Below are positions 57,385 through 64,000 of a stretch of 64,000 bases of DNA, one piece after another. Source of the DNA: Litorimonas haliclonae (lineage in GTDB: Bacteria > Pseudomonadota > Alphaproteobacteria > Caulobacterales > Maricaulaceae); the NCBI RefSeq assembly GCF_965138505.1, contig NZ_CBCSCO010000003.1, forward strand, positions 124,001-188,000, written 5' to 3'. The first letter of the stretch is position 1. Each line of letters opens with the position of its first letter. The notes below the pieces were generated by a model. It saw only the letters and a program-made list of their open reading frames with translations. It was not told where the DNA came from and ran no database searches. A program made the translations under genes and the position numbers.

Positions 57385-58809
57385 TTAACGGGGAAGAGAG
57401 GGCTCACCGGATTGTGAGACATTAAGAGAGAACGGCTTTGGTCCGCGGCTTCTTTTGCCTTCTCTCGCAAGTTGCGCATCGGAAACAACGACGATATCCG
57501 AAGCCCGCCGCCATTGTGGTTCATTGCGGGGAAGGTCTTGCTGAGCGCGCTGGGCAAAAGATCGGGCGCGCTGAATATCCCCAATCGCATAAAAGCGTTC
57601 AGCACTCGCGTATTTTGCCAAGGCGTCATTGCCTTGTTGCCCATAGGCTAAGGACAGCAAATACCAACCATAGCTGTTGTCACGTTCATCTTGTAAAGCT
57701 GACTTGATAAGTGAAACCGCCTCCTCGACCTGTGGACCCTCGCGTGTTTCTATGAGGGACTGCGCGAGAGCAATCTTTAACAGGGGGGCATCGGGTTTTA
57801 ATTCCAAGGCGCGGCGGGCTGGGGGCAGGGCGTCTTCTCTTTGTCCGCTTTCATAGAGAATTTGAGCCTTCAATTCGTGGAAATAAGGATTCTCCGGTTC
57901 TTCCTCGATGAGTGAGTCGATTTCCTTAATCGCATTGTTCAAACTCGCAGATCGGAAAAAGGCGACGGCGCGGGCATAACGCGCATATTGGCTTTTATCA
58001 GAGAGTGGATAACGCGAGAAGACGAGTTGAGGCCCTTCAAGAAAGCCTCTCAGCTTGGCCTTCATCATATCCATATCATGTTGGTCTTCGGGCGGGTCGG
58101 TCACGGTGCGATATTCGCTCTCATCAACTCGCTCCCGCAAAGCATCAATTCGATCAGATGAAAGAGGGTGTCCACGGAAATAGGGATAACGACGGGCCTG
58201 CGATAAAACTTCCTGAGCCCGGAATTTCTCAAAAAACTCAATTAAGCCTATACCTGATTGTCCCGTCGCTTCCATAAATCTTGCGGCGTATTGATCGGCA
58301 GCAGATTCGTTGACGCGGGAGTAAGACAGAACCTCTAAAGTTCCGAACTGCGAAGACCCGCCCAAAATAAGCGCTCCGGCGGAAGTTTCGCCGGCGAGAA
58401 TAGCCGCCAGTCCTAACCCGGCCGCGACCAGCATAGATCCATAAGCGCTTCGACTGCCGTAATCCGATCGAACGATATGTCCGCCAACAATGTGGCCGGT
58501 CTCATGGGCGATAACGCCTTTAAGCTGGTTCGGGTTTTCAGCTTCCAGGATAAGCCCGCTATGCAGGAATATGTTCTGTCCCCGCGTGACAAATGCGTTG
58601 AGGGAGGGGTCGTTGACCAAATAAATATCGACAGATGCAGGCGACAACCCCCCGACCCTGAGAATTGGGTCCGTGAAATCATTGAGAGTCTCTTCGATTT
58701 CAGTGTCCCGAAGCAAAGATTGCGCGTGGGTTTGCGCGACCGGAATGATCGCGCAGGTCAGCGCTATCGCACTGATTTTAAGCCCGCGTATGAAGTGTCT
58801 AACAGCCAC
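57385..58809 (-). CDS. M48 family metalloprotease with TPRs (BepA-like)
   Basis: 474 aa. Signal ISAIALTCAIIPVAQTHAQS. Zinc site HETGHIVGGH (~res. 102-111) with third ligand Glu in NESAADQYAA (~res. 168-177). The C-terminal ~190 residues are TPR repeats (PYFHELKAQILYESGQREDA; DNSYGWYLLSLAYGQQGNDA). Length and order match BepA/YfgC, the periplasmic quality-control protease for outer-membrane protein assembly. It fits with bamB elsewhere in the window. Confidence 0.9.
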   Translation of the reverse strand: MAVRHFIRGLKISAIALTCAIIPVAQTHAQSLLRDTEIEETLNDFTDPILRVGGLSPASVDIYLVNDPSLNAFVTRGQNIFLHSGLILEAENPNQLKGVIAHETGHIVGGHIVRSDYGSRSAYGSMLVAAGLGLAAILAGETSAGALILGGSSQFGTLEVLSYSRVNESAADQYAARFMEATGQSGIGLIEFFEKFRAQEVLSQARRYPYFRGHPLSSDRIDALRERVDESEYRTVTDPPEDQHDMDMMKAKLRGFLEGPQLVFSRYPLSDKSQYARYARAVAFFRSASLNNAIKEIDSLIEEEPENPYFHELKAQILYESGQREDALPPARRALELKPDAPLLKIALAQSLIETREGPQVEEAVSLIKSALQDERDNSYGWYLLSLAYGQQGNDALAKYASAERFYAIGDIQRARSFAQRAQQDLPRNEPQWRRASDIVVVSDAQLAREGKRSRGPKPFSLNVSQSGEPSLPR

Positions 58810-58916
58810 ACCTAGTCCTTTAAGTTATGGCGTGAGTTTTTCAAAACCGTGTGACTCCGTCAAGTTACGCAGGCGTAACAAAGCAGTGACTGCAATGTTT
58901 CGCGGTCACAGAGAGT

Positions 58917-61900
58917 TTATCGTTTTAACCCGAACCAACTCCGCTTCTTTTTCTTAGGCGGCGCTTCAGATTTTGGATCGCTTTTCTGAGGTTGCGATGC
59001 GGGGGCAGGGTCAGGGTCAGGTTTGGGGTCTGACTTTTCACTTGCGGCCTTTTTGGGAGGAGCCTTACGCGTACGAGGAGACTTTGTCGCTATGTCCGAA
59101 GCTTTAGACGGGGCAGCGCGGCGTCTTGCTGGTTTAGCCTCTGTTGCGGGGGCGTCGCCTGACTTAGCGATTGAAGCCTTTGTAGCAGGAGCACGGCGTT
59201 TTGCGGTCTCTTTCTTTGCTTTTGGGGTTTCATTTGTCGCCGCGTCATTTGAGTCCGATGGTTCCGCAACTTTCTTTTTAGGTGCGGCGCGTCGGCGCGA
59301 GCTGGACTTTACAGCTTCAGTTTTAGCAGTCGATTCTTTCGTTGCATTTTCAGCTTTATCAGAGGCTTTTGCGGCCTTTGTAGGGGCTTTGCGTTTCCGA
59401 GCCGGTTTAGAAGATTCATCCGTTCCTTCTGCTTTTTTCGCGGGAGCCTTCTTTGTTGCTGCTTTTTTTGCAGGCGCTTTTCGGCTGCGTTTAGGCTTTG
59501 CGTCCGCTTCGGTACCCGCTTCGTTATCAGCTTTTGGTTTGCGCGACGGGGCCGCACGGCGTCTACCGTTTGATGAGGCTTTTAATTTGGCTGCCGTTTT
59601 TTCTTCTTGCACAGGAGCGGAGCCTTTATCCGAATCTGAACCCGAATCTGATTTAAGAGATGTCTCGTCTGAAGAAGATTTCTTAGACGGAGCTTTACGA
59701 CGTCGGCTTGATCGCGATTTGGCTTTCGCCGCATCTTTTTCATTTGCTTTCGGATCGGCCTTGTCAGCTTCTTGCTTCAGCTCGTTACTCTTCTGAGATA
59801 CATCGGAGTCAGATTTGCTATCATCCGACTTACGAGTCGGAGCTTTGCGAGTTGCGCGGCGTCGACGTGATTTCGGCTTGCTGTCCGACTCTGCTTTTGG
59901 GTCGATAACTTCTAGACCGTCGGGCGCCGACTCATTGTCAGACTTCTTGTTATCGGATGGCTCAGAGGTTTTGTCGTTGTCGCTTTCCTCATTTTGATTG
60001 TCATTACGAGACCGGGAACGACCACGTCCTCCACGACGTCCGCGGCGGCTTCGGCGGCGACCTGTCCGTTTTTCATCCGAGTTGTCAGAAGACTCCTCTG
60101 CGTCATTCGAAGTCTCGTCTGACTCGTCTTCGTCTGAGGAATCATCATCTTTGGATTTGGACGATTGCTTTTTTGGGGCGTTTTGCGCTTTCTGGCGCTG
60201 GCGGCGAAACTCCTTTTCAATTTCGTCCAAAGGATCGGGGCCTTTCCGGTCCTTCTTTTCAGTAATTTCAATTTCGTAATGCGGACGGATAAGCTCATCA
60301 TCTGCGAGAACTTCTGTGAAGACGCCCATATCTTGGTCGACCTGTGTCAGTAGATCCCGTTTTTCGTTCACGAGGTAGAAGGCGACATCCGGAGAGACTT
60401 TCAACCGGATACGCTCGGCTTCGCCGTGAGCCGCTGTTTCTTCGACAGCGCGAATCGCTGCCAGTGCGCTGCTCTCTACAGTGCGTTTGCGGCCTACACC
60501 TGCGCAGTGTGGGCAGGGGGTTGTGGAGCCTTCCAGCAGGCTACGACGGCGGCGCTGACGTGAAATTTCCATAAGGCCGAATTGTGAAATTCGGCTGGTT
60601 TGAATGCGGGCCCGGTCTTGAGACAGAGAATCTTTCATTTTCCGTTCCACTGAACGGTTGTTCTTGTTTTCATCCATGTCGATGAAATCAATCACGATGA
60701 GACCAGCCAAGTCACGAAGGCGCATTTGGCGCGCGACTTCTTCTGCGGCTTCCAGATTGGTTTTCAGAGCCGTGCGTTCAACATTACGCTCTTTGGTGGA
60801 GCGGCCGGAGTTAACGTCAACTGAAACAAGGGCTTCGGTCGGATGAATGACAAGGTAGCCGCCGGATTTGAGCTGAACTAGAGGAGACAAGCTGTTTTCG
60901 ATCTGACTTTCCGCGTTGTAACGGAGGAAAAGAGGGATGTCGTCTTTGTACTGCTTCACGAATTTCGCGTGACTTGGCATAAGCATTTTAATGAAGGCCT
61001 TGGCCGTTTTATAGGCTTCTTCACCTTCGACCAAAACTTCGTCGATGTCTTTGTTATAAAGATCCCGGATGGAACGCTTCACGAGATTGCCTTCCTCGTG
61101 GATGAGGGCAGGCGCAATGGATTTCAAGGTTGTTTCGCGAATATCCCCCCAGAGCCGAGACAGATACTCATAGTCGCGTTTAATTTCGGCCTTAGTGCGT
61201 TTAGCCCCGGCGGTTCGAACAATCACGCCCATGCCTTGCGGGACATCCAAATCGCCCATGACGGACTTCAGACGTTTTCGGTCAGAGCCATTGGAAATTT
61301 TACGGGAGATACCACCGCCCCGGGGAGTGTTGGGCATTAAGACACAATAACGTCCGGCGAGTGAAAGGTAAGTCGTCATCGCGGCGCCTTTATTGCCGCG
61401 TTCTTCTTTGACAGCTTGAACCAGAATAATCTGGCCGCGTTTTATGACCTCCTGAATTTTATAGCGGCGGCGGGAAATACGCTTTCGGCGCGTACTCGCC
61501 ACTTTGGCTTGTTCGTCCGCAACTTCGGCGTCATTTTCATCGGCCGCGTCCTGGGCGTCTGGATCGACATTCTCGTCGCGTTCAACGTCGTCGCTAGAGT
61601 TTTCGTTATCTGCCTCGGGGTCGTCTTCATCGGAACTATGTTCTTCTTCCTCTTCGAGTATCGCCATGCGATCCTCATAAGGGATTTGGTAATAGTCGGG
61701 ATGAATCTCTGAAAAGGCGAGAAAACCGTGGCGATTGCCGCCATATTCAATAAAGGCGGCCTGAAGGGAGGGCTCTACCCGTGTAACACGGGCGAGATAG
61801 ACATTGCCGCGCAGCTGACGCTTATTGCGGCTCTCAAAATCGAGCTCCTCAACGCGGTTGTGATCGACAATAACGACGCGCGTTTCTTCCGGGTGGGAGG

Positions 61901-61925
61901 CGTCGATTAACATTTTCTTTGACAT
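58917..61925 (-). CDS. rne: Ribonuclease E
   Basis: 1,002 aa. S1 domain with YLARVTRVEPSLQAAFIEYG (~res. 43-62), interrupted by a long acidic insert (EEEEEHSSDEDDPEADNENS, ~res. 90-135). Catalytic domain: VDVNSGRST and LIVIDFIDMDENKNNRSVER (magnesium Asp), zinc-link CPHCAG. From ~res. 590 the tail is acidic, then very Lys/Ala/Ser-rich with many K-A-P and R-R-K-A-P repeats, low complexity. RNase E starts most mRNA decay and processes rRNA; the tail binds RNA and partners. The insert in S1 is a feature of alphaproteobacterial enzymes. Confidence 0.95.
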   Translation of the reverse strand: MSKKMLIDASHPEETRVVIVDHNRVEELDFESRNKRQLRGNVYLARVTRVEPSLQAAFIEYGGNRHGFLAFSEIHPDYYQIPYEDRMAILEEEEEHSSDEDDPEADNENSSDDVERDENVDPDAQDAADENDAEVADEQAKVASTRRKRISRRRYKIQEVIKRGQIILVQAVKEERGNKGAAMTTYLSLAGRYCVLMPNTPRGGGISRKISNGSDRKRLKSVMGDLDVPQGMGVIVRTAGAKRTKAEIKRDYEYLSRLWGDIRETTLKSIAPALIHEEGNLVKRSIRDLYNKDIDEVLVEGEEAYKTAKAFIKMLMPSHAKFVKQYKDDIPLFLRYNAESQIENSLSPLVQLKSGGYLVIHPTEALVSVDVNSGRSTKERNVERTALKTNLEAAEEVARQMRLRDLAGLIVIDFIDMDENKNNRSVERKMKDSLSQDRARIQTSRISQFGLMEISRQRRRRSLLEGSTTPCPHCAGVGRKRTVESSALAAIRAVEETAAHGEAERIRLKVSPDVAFYLVNEKRDLLTQVDQDMGVFTEVLADDELIRPHYEIEITEKKDRKGPDPLDEIEKEFRRQRQKAQNAPKKQSSKSKDDDSSDEDESDETSNDAEESSDNSDEKRTGRRRSRRGRRGGRGRSRSRNDNQNEESDNDKTSEPSDNKKSDNESAPDGLEVIDPKAESDSKPKSRRRRATRKAPTRKSDDSKSDSDVSQKSNELKQEADKADPKANEKDAAKAKSRSSRRRKAPSKKSSSDETSLKSDSGSDSDKGSAPVQEEKTAAKLKASSNGRRRAAPSRKPKADNEAGTEADAKPKRSRKAPAKKAATKKAPAKKAEGTDESSKPARKRKAPTKAAKASDKAENATKESTAKTEAVKSSSRRRAAPKKKVAEPSDSNDAATNETPKAKKETAKRRAPATKASIAKSGDAPATEAKPARRRAAPSKASDIATKSPRTRKAPPKKAASEKSDPKPDPDPAPASQPQKSDPKSEAPPKKKKRSWFGLKR

Positions 61926-62348
61926 GGAAAACTCCGTTGCGCCTCGCTCTCATGGGCCTTGTAGGCGGCAAGAGGGGCTGCAAATGATTAAAGGAATAGG
62001 GTGAAAAAGCGCGCAAAGACATTCCTGCCTGACCTTTCGGGTCATCTGGCCGGGAGTGCGTCATATTGAACTTACCTGCGTGCATCAAAACTCTCAGTAT
62101 CGCGGATATTAGACACAAAATATGCCAACCGCGTAGATAAGATAGGGACAGGGGTAGGGCCGAAAAAAATGGGTCCGCACCTTGCGACGGATGTGTCGGT
62201 GCCGTTCTTATCTGAATCCATGTTTGCCCCATATTAAACTGGTTTGCAAAGCCTATTTCATATTGATATCTTTGAAAGGTGATTTTAGCTGTGATAAACG
62301 CATGTCACTGTAAGAGTTTATTCACTCCCATCCGTAAATAAGGTGAGT
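61926..62348 (-). promoter_or_regulatory. Divergent rne-amiC intergenic region (~420 bp)
   Basis: No coding sequence is supported here. On the rne strand the region holds a hairpin TGACC-CGAAA-GGTCA (around 62,031-62,045) and other GC-rich segments, so a long structured rne leader is likely; rne mRNA leaders are used for autoregulation in other bacteria. Near 62,300 the sequence becomes AT-rich before the amiC start (AAGGTGAGT before ATG). Promoters of both genes should be here, but no hexamer pair is convincing. Confidence 0.35.
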
Positions 62349-63269
62349 ATGGCCTCTATTCGCAAGTTATTAACTTTACTTGGCGGTCTGACAACGACCG
62401 CCCTATTCTTGCCTATGTCGGCGTGCGCGGGGCCGAATGTGACTCCCCGCGTGAAACCAACACTGAGCCAAGCCGTGGCGGCTCCCGCGCCGCGCCGGGC
62501 GCCTATAGTTACAGAACCACGTTACTTTAAAAACAGTGTTCCGCACCCCCGTTTGGCCCCCCACATAAATGGAGCAATCGATCAGTCGGAATTTTCGCGT
62601 AAACCTGTTATTTTCATTGACCCCGGCCATGGAGGCCGCGACCCAGGAGCGATCGGCGTAAAGGGGACGTATGAAAAAGAGATCACGACCAAAGCCTCAA
62701 ACTCGCTAAAAGCCCTGCTCGAGAGAACGGGACGCTATGACGTTAGAATGACCCGGGATAGGGATGTCTATGTTGATCACGACCTACGTTTGCGCGTGGC
62801 AAGAGAGGGCGGGGCAGATCTCTTCATTTCTCTCCACGCCGATAGTGCAGGGACACGATCCGCTCGTGGAGCTTCTGTTTACACTTTGGCTGATCGCGCA
62901 AAGGGACGTTCCAAAAAACTGGTAAGTAGCTCGCAAAACTGGATTGTGGATGTCGATTTATCCAAACAGTCCGACCCTGTGGGAGATATTTTGGTCGATC
63001 TCGCACAAAGGAAGACTGAAAGCCAATCTGAACAATTTGCGGATATTTTATTATCCGAACTTTCTGGTTCAACTGAGTTGGTCGGGAACTCACATCGCCG
63101 CGCCGGTTACTTTGTGCTACTAGCCCCGGATGTGCCAGCGGTTCTATTAGAGCTTGGTTTTTTATCAAACCCCCAGGACGAGACACTCCTACTTCAATCC
63201 TCACATCGAGATAAGATGATGAGGTCTGTTGTTAGCTCAATTGATCGGTATTTTGCCGAAGAGAGATAA
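62349..63269 (+). CDS. amiC: N-acetylmuramoyl-L-alanine amidase (AmiC type)
   Basis: 306 aa from the ATG at 62,349 (AAGGTGAG upstream; GTG at 62,343 possible). Signal/lipoprotein-like start LLTLLGGLTTTALFLPMSAC. Amidase_3 zinc ligands: His in FIDPGHGGRDPG, Glu in TYEKEITTK, His in ISLHADSA, and catalytic Glu in LLELGFLSN. Zinc amidase that cuts septal peptidoglycan for daughter cell separation. The AMIN domain of E. coli AmiC is not present. Divergent from rne and upstream of PBP1A. Confidence 0.9.
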   Translation: MASIRKLLTLLGGLTTTALFLPMSACAGPNVTPRVKPTLSQAVAAPAPRRAPIVTEPRYFKNSVPHPRLAPHINGAIDQSEFSRKPVIFIDPGHGGRDPGAIGVKGTYEKEITTKASNSLKALLERTGRYDVRMTRDRDVYVDHDLRLRVAREGGADLFISLHADSAGTRSARGASVYTLADRAKGRSKKLVSSSQNWIVDVDLSKQSDPVGDILVDLAQRKTESQSEQFADILLSELSGSTELVGNSHRRAGYFVLLAPDVPAVLLELGFLSNPQDETLLLQSSHRDKMMRSVVSSIDRYFAEER

Positions 63270-63414
63270 GCTCTGCTAAACAACTTTTTGAGGTCTAAGG
63301 CGCAGGGCCTGACTGAAGAATATAATTGCGCCTTCAATCTCTCACATTAAAGTCTTACATTCGACAGAATTGGTTGCCAAACTAAGGGCCGATTCGAAGG
63401 GTATCTGGCTGTCT

Positions 63415-64000
63415 ATGACTAAGTTTCTCCGTATATTGAAATGGGTAATCGCAATTGGTTTCGGCTTTGCGGTGGCCCTGGCAATTTTCGCGTTTGTTTA
63501 TGTCGTCAAAGCGACCAAAGACCTCCCGACCCTTGAAGTTTTAAAAGAATATCAGCCGCCGGTGATGTCCCGTGTTCATGCCGGGGACGGAAAACTTATC
63601 AGTGAATTCCGGACTGAAGCGCGTGTGTTCGTACCTATTGAAAGCGTCCCACTCCAACTTCAACATGCCTTCGTCGCGGCCGAAGACCAGCGTTTCTATA
63701 AGCATGACGGGTTCGATGAACGTGGCTTCGCCCGCGCGATGATCGCCAATGTTGGGCATGTCTTGAATAACCGCCGACTAGAGGGCGGGTCCACACTGAC
63801 CCAGCAAGTCGCCAAGAACTTCCTTGTAGGAAACCAGCGGAATATTGACCGGAAAATCCGGGAAGTTGTTATTGCTCGCCGTATCGAAAAAGCAATGACC
63901 AAGGATCAAATTCTTGAGCTATACCTTAATGATATTTACTTTGGCCGGGGCGCTTATGGCGTCGCAGCGGCGTCTTTGAATTACTTCGGGAAGCCGATGA
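63415..64000 (+). CDS. mrcA: Penicillin-binding protein 1A (partial, C-terminus cut)
   Basis: 195 codons visible; runs off the right edge. Cytoplasmic start MTKFLRILKW, then a membrane span (VIAIGFGFAVALAIFAFVYV) and the GT51 glycosyltransferase domain: catalytic Glu in AFVAAEDQRFYKHDG (~res. 87-101), RLEGGSTLTQQVAKNFLV and ARRIEKAMTKDQILELYLND, then IYFGRGAYGVAAA. It polymerises glycan strands; the transpeptidase part is outside the window. The rne-amiC-mrcA order is common in alphaproteobacteria. Confidence 0.93.
   Translation, partial: MTKFLRILKWVIAIGFGFAVALAIFAFVYVVKATKDLPTLEVLKEYQPPVMSRVHAGDGKLISEFRTEARVFVPIESVPLQLQHAFVAAEDQRFYKHDGFDERGFARAMIANVGHVLNNRRLEGGSTLTQQVAKNFLVGNQRNIDRKIREVVIARRIEKAMTKDQILELYLNDIYFGRGAYGVAAASLNYFGKPM

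Noticed and set aside
59023..59796. 257-codon + strand frame opposite the RNase E tail
   Set aside because: Low-complexity Ala/Phe/Ser mirror of the Lys/Ala-rich repeat tail; no start signals.
38116..64000. Search for further prophage or island genes in the host part
   Set aside because: Gene content and order (nadK, panB, bamB-der, purF-cvpA-radA, rne-amiC-PBP1A) are ordinary chromosome; no integrase, transposase or intact tRNA was found.

Overview
The window is alphaproteobacterial DNA with two parts. Positions 1 to about 38,115 are the larger part of an integrated tailed phage (prophage) whose left end lies outside the window. Positions about 38,116 to 64,000 are bacterial chromosome. The host assignment rests on a tRNA-His 3' end with A73 and no C73 (the alphaproteobacterial form), the gene orders purF-cvpA-radA and rne-amiC-PBP1A, a DUF2336 protein and a long lysine/alanine-rich RNase E tail. 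A marine member of the Caulobacterales/Maricaulales/Hyphomonadales group is a reasonable guess, but no species can be read from the sequence.

Prophage, left to right. Positions 1-4,483 hold a leftward early operon of at least ten translationally coupled genes, including a DUF2815 protein, a Cas4/RecB-like DUF2800 nuclease, a DUF7666 repeat protein and several small unknowns. Positions 4,500-6,600 hold the immunity switch: a CI-type S24 repressor, a Cro-like gene and four copies of a GGTA-N4-TACC operator. Two of these copies sit between the -35 and -10 of the matching leftward and rightward promoters. Positions 6,600-11,280 hold the rightward early region: small regulators, a counter-oriented HTH gene next to an 11-bp perfect inverted repeat, a primase-helicase, a dense GCGAACATT repeat cluster that is a good candidate origin, a winged-helix protein and a phage NusG-like protein. 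Positions 11,529-31,977 hold packaging, head and siphovirus-type tail genes (terS, terL, portal, DUF2213 protease/scaffold, decoration, capsid, connectors, tail tube, two-frame tail chaperone, tape measure, tail tip). Four insertions interrupt this block: an HNH endonuclease, a counter-oriented 64-aa ORF, a HigBA toxin-antitoxin operon with a broken ribbon-helix-helix gene, and a lipoprotein gene. Positions 32,373-34,943 hold lysis genes (candidate holin, amidase endolysin, overlapping two-part spanin). Positions 35,007-38,010 hold a structured-RNA/terminator candidate and a right-arm accessory block (DUF3800, Lar-type restriction alleviation, membrane and ASCH-like proteins). The prophage ends in a 3' tRNA-His fragment that marks the right attachment site. 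No integrase is visible, so it should lie left of the window.

Host part. DUF2336 protein and nadK (convergent); an outer-membrane-type protein; a c-type cytochrome; an acyl-CoA dehydrogenase; panB; a TPR membrane protein with bamB and der; an S9 peptidase lipoprotein divergent from a membrane-protein/HTH-regulator pair with two 18-bp palindromes; a zinc alcohol dehydrogenase; an SDR; purF-cvpA-radA; a DsbA-like thiol oxidoreductase and an M48 protease with TPRs; rne; and, divergently, amiC followed by the 5' part of a PBP1A gene. Envelope assembly and cell-wall genes are the main theme. This part looks ordinary.

Most unusual points: the tRNA-His attachment site, the operator set embedded in the two early promoters, the iteron-like cluster, the NusG-like late regulator, the frameshifted tail chaperone pair, two single-base frameshift genes, and ambiguous bases exactly at the variable codons of a 27-bp repeat.
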